Positions 51,903-60,911 of a DNA stretch of 64,000 nt are shown here, piece by piece. The stretch lies in the NCBI GenBank assembly GCA_014656015.1, contig BNBP01000005.1, forward strand, positions 1-64,000, read 5' to 3'. The translations under genes and the position numbers were made by a program. The notes below the pieces were generated by a model. It ran no database searches. It had not been told where the DNA came from and saw only the letters and a program-made list of their open reading frames with translations. Source of the DNA: Streptomyces griseoaurantiacus (GTDB taxonomy: Bacteria > Actinomycetota > Actinomycetes > Streptomycetales > Streptomycetaceae). Positions within the stretch are counted from its first letter, which is position 1; each line of letters begins with the position of its first letter.

Positions 51903-54686
51903 CTACGCGTCGCCCCCGGCGACGCCCGGGTCGGCCGCGGAGGCGTCGAGGAGCCGGTAGCGGTCGATGGCCTGCTTCAGCGCCGAACGGTCCACCCGCC
52001 CCTGCTTGGCCAGTTCCGTCAGGACCGCCAGGACGATCGACTGCGCGTCGATGTGGAAGAACCGCCGCGCCGCGCCCCGCGTGTCCGCGAAGCCGAAGCC
52101 GTCCGCGCCCAGGGAGGTGTACGGCCCCGGCACCCAGCGCGCGATCTGGTCCGGAACCGACCGCATCCAGTCGGAGACGGCCACGAACGGCCCCTCCGCC
52201 CCGCTCAGCCTCCGCGTCACCCACGGCATCCGCTGCTCCTCCTCCGGATGCAGCAGGTTGTGCTCCTCGGCCGCCACCGCCTCGCGCCGCAGCTCGTTCC
52301 AGGAGGTCGCCGACCACACGTCCGCCCGTACGTTCCACTCCTCGGCGAGGATCCGCTGCGCCTCCAGCGCCCACGGCACCGCGACGCCCGAGGCCATGAT
52401 CTGCGCCGGGATCTCGCCCGCCGAGCCCGCCGCGATCCGGTGCACGCCCTTGAGGATGCCCTCGACGTCCACGTCCGCCGGCTCGGCCGGGTGCTGGATG
52501 GGCTCGTTGTAGACGGTGAGGTAGTAGAAGACGTCCTCGCCGTGCGGGTGCTCCTCACCGGCGCCGTACATCCGGCGCAGCCCGTCCTGCACGATGTGCG
52601 CGATCTCGTACCCGTACGCCGGGTCGTAGGCCACGCAGGCCGGGTTGGCCGAGGCGAGGAGCTGGGAGTGGCCGTCCGCGTGCTGCAGCCCCTCACCGGT
52701 CAGGGTCGTGCGGCCGGCGGTCGCGCCCAGGACGAAACCGCGCGCGAGCTGGTCGGCCATCTGCCAGAACTGGTCGCCGGTGCGCTGGAAACCGAACATC
52801 GAGTAGAAGACGTAGACCGGGATCAGCGGCTCGCCGTGGGTGGCGTAGGCCGAGCCGGCCGCGATCAGCGAGGCCGTGCAGCCGGCCTCCGAGATGCCGT
52901 CGTGCAGCATCTGGCCGGTGGGCGACTCCTTGTAGGCGAGCAGCAGCTCACGGTCCACCGACTCGTACTGCTGACCGAGCGGGTTGTAGATCTTGGCGCT
53001 CGGGAAGAACGAGTCCATGCCGAAGGTGCGGTACTCGTCCGGCGCGATCAGCACGAACCGCCTGCCGATCTCCTTGTCCCGCATGAGGTCCTTCAGGAGC
53101 CGCACGAAGGCCATCGTCGTCGCGATGGACTGCTGCCCCGAACCCTTCTTGACCGTCGCGTACGTCTTGTCCTCGGGCAGCGGGAGCGGCTTGGAGCGCA
53201 CGATCCGGGTGGGCACGTAGCCGCCGCAGCTCCGGCGGCGGTCGTGCATGTACTGGATCTCCTCCGAGTTCCGGCCCGGGTGGTAGTACGGCGGCGCGCC
53301 GGACTCCAGCTCCTTGTCGGAGATCGGCAGGTGCAGGCGGTCGCGGAAGCGCTTGAGGTCGTCGACCGTCAGCTTCTTCATCTGGTGCGTGGCGTTGCGG
53401 CCCTCGAAGTTCGGGCCCAGCGTCCAGCCCTTGATCGTCTTGGCGAGGATCACCGTGGGCTGGCCCTTGTGCTCCTTGGCCGCCTTGAAGGCCGCGTAGA
53501 TCTTGCGGTGGTCGTGACCACCGCGCCCCAGGTGCAGGATCTGGTCGTCGGTCATGTTCTCGACCATCGCGCGCAGCCGGTGGTCGTCGCCGAAGAAGTG
53601 CTCGCGGATGTAGGCGCCGGACTCCGTGGCGTACGTCTGGAACTGGCCGTCCGGTGTCGTGTTCATCCGGTTGACCAGCACGCCGTCGCGGTCCTGGGCC
53701 AGCAGCGGGTCCCAGGAGCGGTCCCAGACCAGCTTGATGACGTTCCAGCCCGCGCCCCGGAAGACCGACTCCAGCTCCTGGATGATCTTGCCGTTGCCGC
53801 GCACCGGGCCGTCGAGCCGCTGGAGGTTGCAGTTGACGACGAAGGTCAGGTTGTCCAGGTTCTCGCGGGCGGCGATGGAGAGCTGGCCGAGCGACTCCGG
53901 CTCGTCCATCTCGCCGTCGCCGAGGAAGGCCCACACGTGCGAGTCGGAGGTGTCCGCGATGCCGCGCGCCTCCATGTAGCGGTTCATCCGCGCCTGGAAG
54001 ATCGCGCCGAGCGGGCCGAGGCCCATCGACACGGTCGGGAACTCCCAGAAGTCCGGCATGGACCGCGGGTGCGGGTAGGAGGAGAGGCCGTCGGGGTACT
54101 TCGACTTCTCCTGCCGGAACCCGTCGAGCTGCGCCTCGCTGAGCCGGTCCAGCAGGAAGGCGCGGGCGTAGATGCCGGGGGAGGCGTGCCCCTGGAAGAA
54201 GATCTGGTCGCCGCCCCTGCCTCCCCCACTCTCGGCTCCGCTCGAGCGGGAGGTGCCCCCATCCTTGCCGCGGAAGAAGTGGTTGAAGCCCACGTCGTAC
54301 AGGGACGCGGAGGAGGCGAAGGTGGCGATGTGGCCGCCGACCCCGATGCCGGGGCGCTGGGCCCGGGAGACCATGACCGCGGCGTTCCACCGGGTGGCGT
54401 TGAGGATCTTGCGCTCGATCTCCTCGTTGCCGGGGAAGAACGGCTCGCTCTTGGTGGGGATGGTGTTGACGTAGTCCGTACTGCGCATCTCGGGCACGGC
54501 CACACGCTTGGCGCGGGCGCGCTCGATCAGCCGGAGCATCAGGTAGCGGGCGCGCTCACGGCCGCGCTCGTCGACCGCGGCGTCCAGCGAGTCGAGCCAC
54601 TCCTGGGTCTCTTCGGGATCGAAGTCGGGAACCTGACTGGGAAGGCCGCCAATGATGATCGGATTGCGATCGGATGCGGAAGCCAC
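51903..54686 (-). CDS. aceE: Pyruvate dehydrogenase E1 component (homodimeric type)
   Basis: Thiamin-diphosphate-dependent E1 of the pyruvate dehydrogenase complex, 927 residues, decarboxylating pyruvate and acetylating E2. Recognisable parts are the N-terminal [19 protein letters not shown], the catalytic [20 protein letters not shown], the ThDP motif around [14 protein letters not shown]...[22 protein letters not shown], and [44 protein letters not shown] dispersed repeat is inserted in frame at residues 142-156 ([13 protein letters not shown]), just before the FQGH loop. The GTG start with AAGGA five bases upstream fits the family; longer frames cross the promoter. Confidence 0.95.
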   Translation of the reverse strand: MASASDRNPIIIGGLPSQVPDFDPEETQEWLDSLDAAVDERGRERARYLMLRLIERARAKRVAVPEMRSTDYVNTIPTKSEPFFPGNEEIERKILNATRWNAAVMVSRAQRPGIGVGGHIATFASSASLYDVGFNHFFRGKDGGTSRSSGAESGGGRGGDQIFFQGHASPGIYARAFLLDRLSEAQLDGFRQEKSKYPDGLSSYPHPRSMPDFWEFPTVSMGLGPLGAIFQARMNRYMEARGIADTSDSHVWAFLGDGEMDEPESLGQLSIAARENLDNLTFVVNCNLQRLDGPVRGNGKIIQELESVFRGAGWNVIKLVWDRSWDPLLAQDRDGVLVNRMNTTPDGQFQTYATESGAYIREHFFGDDHRLRAMVENMTDDQILHLGRGGHDHRKIYAAFKAAKEHKGQPTVILAKTIKGWTLGPNFEGRNATHQMKKLTVDDLKRFRDRLHLPISDKELESGAPPYYHPGRNSEEIQYMHDRRRSCGGYVPTRIVRSKPLPLPEDKTYATVKKGSGQQSIATTMAFVRLLKDLMRDKEIGRRFVLIAPDEYRTFGMDSFFPSAKIYNPLGQQYESVDRELLLAYKESPTGQMLHDGISEAGCTASLIAAGSAYATHGEPLIPVYVFYSMFGFQRTGDQFWQMADQLARGFVLGATAGRTTLTGEGLQHADGHSQLLASANPACVAYDPAYGYEIAHIVQDGLRRMYGAGEEHPHGEDVFYYLTVYNEPIQHPAEPADVDVEGILKGVHRIAAGSAGEIPAQIMASGVAVPWALEAQRILAEEWNVRADVWSATSWNELRREAVAAEEHNLLHPEEEQRMPWVTRRLSGAEGPFVAVSDWMRSVPDQIARWVPGPYTSLGADGFGFADTRGAARRFFHIDAQSIVLAVLTELAKQGRVDRSALKQAIDRYRLLDASAADPGVAGGDA
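54220..54261 (-). repeat. Dispersed palindromic repeat, copy 2, within aceE
   Basis: A 42-base element (14 codons exactly) related to the one at 48961-49004, read in frame in aceE as a Gly/Ser-rich insert between FRGKDG and [10 protein letters not shown]. Because its length is a multiple of three it leaves the enzyme frame intact. Confidence 0.75.
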
Positions 54687-54781
54687 GCTGTTCCTTCGCT
54701 CTCTGGGGGCTGTGGGAAGCTGCACAACTGCGCCTTGGGCACCGTTCCCCATCGTGTACCTCGGATCCGGAAACTTCATCT

Positions 54782-54795
54782 TTACCGACTGGTAA
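54782..54795. promoter_or_regulatory. Palindrome in aceE leader
   Basis: TTACC-GACT-GGTAA, a perfect 5-bp-arm palindrome, flanked by T and C, about 96 bases upstream of the aceE start in the 449-base divergent region 54687-55135. It is a candidate operator for a regulator of pyruvate metabolism; the regulator is unknown. Confidence 0.5.
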
Positions 54796-54877
54796 CCGGC
54801 GCGCGGGCGCGGCCCTGTTGGGCCTGGTCCGGGGCGAGACCACCCCAATCGCAACGATACGCCCGGGGTGTTACGCG

Positions 54878-54907
54878 TTACGCAAAACCGTTCGAGTCCC
54901 GTAGGCT
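54878..54907 (+). promoter_or_regulatory. Promoter for DUF3052 gene
   Basis: TTACGC (54878-54883) and TAGGCT (54902-54907), spacer 18. The TTACGC is the second half of a direct repeat TTACGCGTTACGC, which may be an activator or sigma-related site. It predicts a leader of about 220 bases before the gene start at 55136, in which I see no gene. Confidence 0.5.
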
Positions 54908-55135
54908 CGAAGGAATCCGAAACGGGTGAACGGGGCAAAACGGTGTGGCGCACATCACTCCGGGCCGCTCTTCCGCGGCTGGGGTTGCGGCGACACCGCC
55001 GGGATCGTCACCGTTTCGGCGGTCCGGACGGCCGGGTACTTGCGCGATCCGTCCCGCCCGTGTGGACTACCGCCAATGCCTCGCGCACGCGCGAGGCCCC
55101 GAGACATCTTTCGCAACATGATCAGGAGGCAACCC

Positions 55136-55573
55136 GTGAGCGCGACCGCGGACCACGCGGAGGAGCGGACGAACCCTGCCGCGAGGCTGGGGTTCCAGCC
55201 CGAGCAGGTGGTCCAGGAACTGGGCTTCGACGACGACGTCGACCAGGAGCTCCGCGAGGCCATTCAGGAAGTGATCGGCCAGGACCTCGTCGATGAGGAA
55301 TACGACGACGTGGCCGACGCCGTGGTGCTGTGGTTCCGAGACGACGACGGCGACCTGACGGATGCGCTGGTGGATGCCACCACGTACATCGAAGAGGGCG
55401 GCTCGATCCTGCTGCTGACGCCGAAGACGGGGCGCGACGGCTACGTCGAGCCCAGCGAGATCTCCGAGGCGTCGACGACCGCCGGACTGTCGGCCTCCAA
55501 GAGCGTCAGCGTCGGCAAGGACTGGAGCGGCAGCCGGCTGGTGACGCCGAAGGCGGCCAAGTCCAAGAGGTGA
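55136..55573 (+). CDS. DUF3052 protein
   Basis: Actinobacterial protein of 145 residues, acidic, matching DUF3052 (LGFQPEQVVQELGFDDDVDQELREAIQEVIGQDLVDEEYDDVADAVVLWFRDDDGDLTDALVDA). It recalls Rv2239c, which lies between aceE and ahpE in mycobacteria, the same order as here. Function is unknown. The GTG start has AGGAGG six bases upstream, a decisive site; earlier in-frame ATG codons have none. A very strong terminator follows. Confidence 0.9.
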   Translation: MSATADHAEERTNPAARLGFQPEQVVQELGFDDDVDQELREAIQEVIGQDLVDEEYDDVADAVVLWFRDDDGDLTDALVDATTYIEEGGSILLLTPKTGRDGYVEPSEISEASTTAGLSASKSVSVGKDWSGSRLVTPKAAKSKR

Positions 55574-55602
55574 CCACGCCGTCGTCACCGCACTGAGCAG
55601 TG

Positions 55603-55641
55603 CGTGTGCCCCCGGACGCCCAGGGCGTCCGGGGGCACACG
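55603..55641 (+). terminator. Very strong hairpin terminator after DUF3052
   Basis: Arms of 18 bp without mismatch (CGTGTGCCCCCGGACGCC and complement) around a 3-base loop, about 30 bases after the stop and upstream of the peroxiredoxin gene. Confidence 0.85.
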
Positions 55642-55726
55642 TGTCGGGGGGCCCGGTCCCGCCCGAAGATCGCTGCGTAGGGTGGAGAACACCCCGAACA
55701 GCCCTACGAAGGGACGCAGCGACATC

Positions 55727-56185
55727 ATGGCCCTCCAGGTCGGCGACAAGGCCCCCGACTTCGCGCTCCAGGACAACCACGGCGCCACCGTCCGTCTCTC
55801 GGACTTCCGCGGCGAGAAGAACGTCGTGCTGCTCTTCTACCCCTTCGCCTTCACCGGCGTCTGCACCGGCGAGCTGTGCGCCCTGCGCGACAACCTGCCC
55901 AAGTTCGTGAACGAGGACACCCAGCTCCTCGCCGTCTCCAACGACTCCATCCACACCCTGCGGGTCTTCGCCGAGCAGGAGGGCTTCGAGTACCCCCTGC
56001 TCTCCGACTTCTGGCCGCACGGCGAGACCTCGCGCGCCTACGGCGTCTTCGCCGAGGACAAGGGCTGCGCCGTCCGGGGGACCTTCGTCATCGACAAGGA
56101 GGGCGTCGTGCGCTGGACCGTGGTCAACGCACTGCCCGACGCCCGGGACCTCGACGAGTACGTCAAGGCGCTCGACACCCTGTGA
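55727..56185 (+). CDS. ahpE: Peroxiredoxin, AhpE type
   Basis: Thiol peroxidase of 152 residues reducing hydrogen peroxide, peroxynitrite or organic hydroperoxides. The active site is [12 protein letters not shown] with the peroxidatic C46, Thr43 and Pro39; the supporting Arg is in [12 protein letters not shown] cysteine at residue 52 (ELCAL) is close by but is not in a classical resolving position, so it is of the 1-Cys AhpE type. Context downstream of aceE-DUF3052 matches mycobacterial ahpE. The ATG start is preceded by AGGGACG. Confidence 0.9.
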   Translation: MALQVGDKAPDFALQDNHGATVRLSDFRGEKNVVLLFYPFAFTGVCTGELCALRDNLPKFVNEDTQLLAVSNDSIHTLRVFAEQEGFEYPLLSDFWPHGETSRAYGVFAEDKGCAVRGTFVIDKEGVVRWTVVNALPDARDLDEYVKALDTL

Positions 56186-56309
56186 CCGATCGGGTTCAGC
56201 CTCTACGAGGGGCGGGAACCCGTCACTAGGATCCAAGCGTTGATCCGGTACATCCGAAACATCCGACGCATGACGGGGCTCCCCGCCCCTGAAGACAATG
56301 GGAGGACCC

Positions 56310-56885
56310 GTGGGAGTCAGCCTCAGCAAGGGCGGCAACGTTTCGCTGACCAAGGAGGCCCCCGGCCTGACCGCGGTCATCGTCGGTCTGGGGTGGGACG
56401 TGCGCACCACCACCGGCACCGACTTCGACCTCGACGCCAGCGCGCTGCTGCTGAACGCGGAGGGCAAGGTCGCCAACGACCAGAACTTCGTCTTCTTCAA
56501 CAACCTCAAGAGCCCGGACGGCTCGGTGGAGCACACCGGTGACAACATCACCGGTGAGGGCGAGGGTGACGACGAGCAGATCAAGATCAACCTCGCCGCC
56601 GTCCCCGCCGACGTGGACAAGATCGTCTTCCCGGTCTCGATCTACGACGCCGAGAACCGCCAGCAGTCCTTCGGTCAGGTCCGCAACGCCTTCATCCGCG
56701 TCGTGAACCAGGCCGGCGAGCAGGAGATCGCCCGCTACGACCTGAGCGAGGACGCCTCCACCGAGACCGCGATGGTCTTCGGCGAGCTGTACCGCAACGG
56801 GGCGGAGTGGAAGTTCCGCGCCATCGGCCAGGGCTACGCCTCGGGCCTGCGCGGCATCGCCCAGGACTTCGGCGTCAACGTCTGA
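56310..56885 (+). CDS. terD: TerD-family stress protein
   Basis: Calcium-binding TerD protein of 191 residues. Typical segments are [19 protein letters not shown] at the start, [35 protein letters not shown] (Ca2+ ligands) and [26 protein letters not shown] at the end. It belongs to the tellurite/stress Ter module. The GTG at 56310 matches the normal MGVSLSKGG start and has GGGAGGA just upstream, though the spacing is short; an in-frame ATG 12 bases earlier is less likely. A second, close copy follows at 57002. Confidence 0.95.
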   Translation: MGVSLSKGGNVSLTKEAPGLTAVIVGLGWDVRTTTGTDFDLDASALLLNAEGKVANDQNFVFFNNLKSPDGSVEHTGDNITGEGEGDDEQIKINLAAVPADVDKIVFPVSIYDAENRQQSFGQVRNAFIRVVNQAGEQEIARYDLSEDASTETAMVFGELYRNGAEWKFRAIGQGYASGLRGIAQDFGVNV

Positions 56886-57001
56886 CCCCGACGGGCGTCA
56901 ACGCCCGGGGCACGAAGTGACAACCGTCCGGCGTCGCACCGTTTGCGTGCGGCGCCGGACGCGCAGTACATCCAGGAAGCAACACATCGGGGAGGAGCAT
57001 C

Positions 57002-57580
57002 ATGGGCGTCACACTCGCCAAGGGAGGCAATGTCTCCCTCTCCAAGGCGGCACCGAACCTCACCCAGGTGATGATCGGGCTCGGCTGGGACGCGCGCTCG
57101 ACCACCGGGGCCCCCTTCGACCTGGACGCCAGCGCCCTGCTGTGCGGCGCCGACAACCGGGTCATGGGGGACGAGTGGTTCGTGTTCTACAACCAGCTCA
57201 AGAGCCCGGACGGCTCGGTCGAGCACACCGGCGACAACCTCACCGGTGAGGGCGAGGGTGACGACGAGTCGCTGCTGATCGACCTCTCCAAGGTGCCGGC
57301 CCGGTGCGAGAAGATCGTCTTCCCGGTCTCGATCCACATGGCCGACGAGCGCGGCCAGACCTTCGGGCAGGTCAGCAACGCCTTCATCCGGGTCGTCAAC
57401 CAGGCCGACGGCCAGGAACTGGCCCGCTACGACCTCAGCGAGGACGCCTCCACGGAGACCGCCATGATCTTCGGTGAGGTCTACCGGTACGGCGGCGAGT
57501 GGAAGTTCCGCGCCGTCGGCCAGGGCTATGCCTCGGGCCTGCGCGGGATCGCGCTGGACTTCGGCGTCAACGTCTCCTGA
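57002..57580 (+). CDS. terD: TerD-family stress protein, second copy
   Basis: TerD protein of 192 residues, a tandem paralogue of the previous gene. It carries [54 protein letters not shown] with the Ca2+-binding acidic residues, and [27 protein letters not shown]. Identical stretches with its neighbour point to gene duplication. The ATG has GGGGAGGAG upstream. The 116-base gap between the copies could hold a separate promoter. Confidence 0.95.
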   Translation: MGVTLAKGGNVSLSKAAPNLTQVMIGLGWDARSTTGAPFDLDASALLCGADNRVMGDEWFVFYNQLKSPDGSVEHTGDNLTGEGEGDDESLLIDLSKVPARCEKIVFPVSIHMADERGQTFGQVSNAFIRVVNQADGQELARYDLSEDASTETAMIFGEVYRYGGEWKFRAVGQGYASGLRGIALDFGVNVS

Positions 57581-57764
57581 GGGGTTCGCGGGGCCTGATG
57601 CCGTTCCCGGAGGGCACATGGAACACCGGAGTCACCGGGGGCGTATCGAAGCCCGCACGGCCGGCTGGAGGGCGAGCACTCTAGACTCCGTGGTCAACGT
57701 TCAGTAAAGCCGAGTACGGCGCGGGGGAGACCCGTACACATCACGAGTCACGATTGGGTAGCCA

Positions 57765-58904
57765 GTGCTTCTGAAAACCTTCGGCTGGTCGTTCGCGATC
57801 ACCGCACTCGGCCTGGTGGCGGCCGTTTTCTACGACGGATGGACCGGGTTCGGGATCGTCGCCATCCTGGCCGTTCTGGAGATCTCGCTCTCCTTCGACA
57901 ACGCGGTCGTCAACGCCGGCGTGCTGAAGAAGATGAATGCCTTCTGGCAGAAGATCTTCCTCACGATCGGCGTGCTGATCGCCGTCTTCGGCATGCGGCT
58001 GGTCTTTCCCGTCGTGATCGTCGCGATCACCGCGAAACTCAATCCGTGGGACGCGGTCGACCTCGCGTTCTCCGACAAGGAGCGCTACCAGCAACTGGTC
58101 ACGGACGCGCACCCGGCGATCGCCGCGTTCGGTGGCATGTTCCTGTTGATGATCTTCCTCGACTTCATCTTCGAGGACCGTGACATCAAGTGGCTCGCCT
58201 GGCTGGAGCGGCCGCTGGCCAAGCTCGGCAAGGTCGACATGCTCTCGGTCTGTATCGCGCTGATCGCCCTGCTCATCTCCTCCATGACGGTCGCCGCCCA
58301 CGCCCACCAGCACGGCGGTGTCCACGTCGACAAGGGGCAGACGGTCCTGCTCTCCGGTATCGCGGGTCTGATCACCTACATGATCGTCGGCGGTCTCTCC
58401 GGGTATTTCGAGGACCGACTGGAGGAGCAAGAGGAACGCGAGCACGAGGAGGAGGAAGCGGCCGAGCGGTCCGGCAGGAAGAAATCGCCGGTGCTGCTGG
58501 CCGGCCAGGCCGCGTTCTTCATGTTCCTCTACCTCGAGGTCCTGGACGCCTCCTTCTCCTTCGACGGCGTGATCGGCGCCTTCGCCATCACCAACGACAT
58601 CGTGATGATGGCGCTGGGCCTGGGCATCGGCGCGATGTACGTCCGTTCGCTCACGGTCTACCTGGTCCGCCAGGGCACCCTCGACGACTACGTCTACCTG
58701 GAGCACGGCGCCCACTACGCGATCGGCGCCCTGGCCGTGATCCTCCTGGTCACCATCCAGTACGAGATCAACGAGGTCATCACCGGCCTCGTCGGCGTCG
58801 TGCTGATCGCCTGGTCCTTCTGGTCCTCGGTCCGCCGCAACCGGGCCCTCGCCGCCGAGGGCGGTGGCAGCGGGACGAGGGACGAGGTGTCCTCCGGCGT
58901 CTGA
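57765..58904 (+). CDS. TerC-like integral membrane protein (DUF475)
   Basis: A 379-residue membrane protein with about nine helices. VLEISLSFDNAVVNAGVL and LEVLDASFSFDGVIGAFAITND are the paired membrane motifs with conserved Asp/Asn of the TerC superfamily, members of which export Mn2+ or help metal loading. A charged cytoplasmic loop (EEQEEREHEEEEAAERSGRKK) and a His-rich loop (AAHAHQHGGVH) are consistent with metal handling. The GTG start has only a weak ribosome site. It is third in the Ter run and is followed by a hairpin. Confidence 0.92.
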   Translation: MLLKTFGWSFAITALGLVAAVFYDGWTGFGIVAILAVLEISLSFDNAVVNAGVLKKMNAFWQKIFLTIGVLIAVFGMRLVFPVVIVAITAKLNPWDAVDLAFSDKERYQQLVTDAHPAIAAFGGMFLLMIFLDFIFEDRDIKWLAWLERPLAKLGKVDMLSVCIALIALLISSMTVAAHAHQHGGVHVDKGQTVLLSGIAGLITYMIVGGLSGYFEDRLEEQEEREHEEEEAAERSGRKKSPVLLAGQAAFFMFLYLEVLDASFSFDGVIGAFAITNDIVMMALGLGIGAMYVRSLTVYLVRQGTLDDYVYLEHGAHYAIGALAVILLVTIQYEINEVITGLVGVVLIAWSFWSSVRRNRALAAEGGGSGTRDEVSSGV

Positions 58905-58919
58905 CCGGCGGCTCTTCAC

Positions 58920-58952
58920 GGGGCGGGTCCGGCCGTGCGCCGGGCCCGCCCC
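58920..58952 (+). terminator. Hairpin terminator after TerC-like gene
   Basis: 14-bp arms with one G-T pair (GGGGCGGGTCCGGC) around a 5-base loop, 16 bases after the stop. Confidence 0.65.
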
Positions 58953-59052
58953 CAGTGCTTCCGCCGGTACGGCGGCGGGGGTGTGACGCGGCGCCCCGTG
59001 AGGAACGCTTCGTCTGTATGTCCGGTGAACGTGTCACGCGTGGGGGCGGGTA

Positions 59053-59799
59053 ATGGGGTTCTTCGACGGTCTGCTGGGCGCCCGGGCGGCCCAGTTCGAC
59101 TCCGGCAGCGCGGCCAGCAACGCCATCGAACTGACCAAGCGGCACCACACGATCTCCCTGACCAAGCAGGGCGCGGCCACCGGGCACCTGCGGGTCAACC
59201 TGTCCTGGCGGATGCGCACCTCCGACATCGGCGCGCCCCAGCGCGGCAGCCTGCTGCGGCACCCACTGCGGATGTTCACCCCCGAGGTGGTGCAGGCGCA
59301 CACCATGAGCATGGTGAACGTCGACCTCGACCTGGGCTGCCTGTACGAGCTCGCGGACGGCTCCAAGGGCGTGGTGCAGCCGCTGGGCGGCTTCTTCGGA
59401 GAACTCAACGCCCCGCCGTACGTGAAGCTGAGCGGGGACGACCGCTTCGGCTCGGGCTCCGGCGAGGACATCTACGTCAACCTCGACCACCGGGACGACA
59501 TCAAACGACTGCTGATCTTCGTCTACATCTACGACCAGACGCCGGCGTTCGACCGTACGCACGCCGTGGTGACCCTGTACCCGAGCAACGGGCCGAGGGT
59601 CGAGATCGGCCTCGACGAACGCGCCCCGCAGGCCCGGTCCTGCGCGGTGGTGCTCATCGAGAACGTGAAGGGCGAGCTGATGGTCCGCCGCGAGGTGAAG
59701 TTCGTCTACGGCTTCCAGGCGGAACTGGACCGGCTCTTCGGCTGGGGCCTCCAATGGGGCCGCGGCTACAAGTCCCGGGCGGACCGGGGGGCCATGTAG
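59053..59799 (+). CDS. TerA-like (TerD-superfamily) protein
   Basis: A 248-residue cytoplasmic protein related to TerA/TerD. It has an N-terminal extension (MGFFDGLLGARAAQFDSGSAASNAIELTKRHHTISLTKQG), then a TerD-type beta sandwich with NVDLDLGCLYELADGSKGVVQPLGG and DDRFGSGSGEDIYVNLDHRDDIKRLLIFVYIYDQTPAFDRTHAVVTLYPSNGPRVEI, in which the acidic metal ligands are retained. Ter proteins form membrane-associated complexes with TerC. The ATG has a GGGGGCGGG stretch upstream. It is convergent with the tailed TerD-like gene. Confidence 0.88.
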   Translation: MGFFDGLLGARAAQFDSGSAASNAIELTKRHHTISLTKQGAATGHLRVNLSWRMRTSDIGAPQRGSLLRHPLRMFTPEVVQAHTMSMVNVDLDLGCLYELADGSKGVVQPLGGFFGELNAPPYVKLSGDDRFGSGSGEDIYVNLDHRDDIKRLLIFVYIYDQTPAFDRTHAVVTLYPSNGPRVEIGLDERAPQARSCAVVLIENVKGELMVRREVKFVYGFQAELDRLFGWGLQWGRGYKSRADRGAM

Positions 59800-59863
59800 G
59801 GCCGTGCAGGGCAGGGCCGTGCAGGGAGGTGCCCCCGGCGCCCCCCGGGGCCCTCCCGGTGCC

Positions 59864-60691
59864 TCAGCGGCCGAGGAACTGCGGTCCCTGCGGCGGCAAC
59901 TGGAAGTCGGGATCCGGCGCGGCCGACGCGGCCGGGGCCGCCGGGTGGCCGTGGGCGGGCGCCGGCATGCCCGCCGTCTGCGGCTGCGGATAGCCGTACG
60001 CGGGCTGTGCCACCGGCTCCGTGGGTGCCGCCGGCGGATATCCGTAGGCCGGCTGCTGCTGCGCGATTCCCGCCGTCTGCTGCGCGGCCACCGGCGGCTG
60101 CTCGGGCGGCAGCGGCGCAGAGGCCGGCTCCGGCCGGGAAGGCTGCTCGGAATCGTCCACCGAGATGCCGAAGTCGTTCGCCAGGCCCTTCAGGCCGTTC
60201 GAGTAGCCCTCACCGAGCGCCCGGAACTTCCAGGCGTCCCCCCGCCGGTACAGCTCCCCGCAGATCAGCGCCGTCTCCTGTCCGGTCTCCGGCTTGATCT
60301 CGAAGTACGTCAGGGGCTCCGCGCCCGCCGCGCCCGCGTCGTACAGCACGATGCACAGGGCCTGCACCTGTTCGAACGGGACGTCGTCCGCGGACGCCAC
60401 CAGCAGCACGCGCCCCACGTCGCCCTCGACGCCGGCGAGGTCCGTCTGGATCGAGTCGGTCATCCCCTCGGGCTCGCGCTTCTTGCCCAGCAGCCGGACC
60501 GCCCCCGAGGGGTGCCGGGGCTGGTTGTAGAAGACGAAGTCCTCGTCCGAGCGCACCCGTCCCTCGGGGCCGAGCAGCAGCGCGGAGGCGTCCACCTCGG
60601 GGGAGCCCTGCCCGGGCGCCCAGCGCAGTACGGCCCGTACCGCCGTGGCCTCCAGCGGGACGTTCGACCCCTTCAGCATCGCGTGCGTCAT
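59864..60691 (-). CDS. TerD-like protein with Pro/Gln/Tyr-rich C-terminal tail
   Basis: A 275-residue protein: an N-terminal TerD domain (residues 1-175, with [29 protein letters not shown] and [31 protein letters not shown]) followed by a disordered tail of about 95 residues rich in Pro, Gln, Ala and repeated YGYP units. The TerD calcium loop is altered compared with the two TerD genes nearby (no TGEGEGDDE), so calcium binding may be lost or changed. The ATG start is standard. It is the only minus-strand member of the Ter block and is divergent from the CitE-like gene. Confidence 0.88.
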   Translation of the reverse strand: MTHAMLKGSNVPLEATAVRAVLRWAPGQGSPEVDASALLLGPEGRVRSDEDFVFYNQPRHPSGAVRLLGKKREPEGMTDSIQTDLAGVEGDVGRVLLVASADDVPFEQVQALCIVLYDAGAAGAEPLTYFEIKPETGQETALICGELYRRGDAWKFRALGEGYSNGLKGLANDFGISVDDSEQPSRPEPASAPLPPEQPPVAAQQTAGIAQQQPAYGYPPAAPTEPVAQPAYGYPQPQTAGMPAPAHGHPAAPAASAAPDPDFQLPPQGPQFLGR

Positions 60692-60911
60692 GCGGTCATC
60701 CTGCCTTCTCGGTCCTGCTCACGACAACGCGGGGCAGGGGTCGGCGAGGGTTGCCCACCCGGTTCACGGGATACCCGGCAGGGAGGTGTGGACACGCCCG
60801 ACACGTCCGGGTCACCGGGACTTCACACCCTGAGGGAACTGCGGACGCACGTCCGTACGTACTATTACCGGCCACCTGTTTTCCGGCCGATCGGCACCAC
60901 GGGGGAGTCTT

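Noticed and set aside
51894..54929. 1011-codon plus-strand frame opposite aceE
   Set aside because: Opposite-strand reading of a highly expressed GC-rich gene; no family pattern, and aceE itself is unambiguous.
57581..57764. Manganese (yybP-ykoY) riboswitch before the TerC-like gene
   Set aside because: TerC-family genes often have one, but I could not find the paired conserved loops in the 184-base leader.
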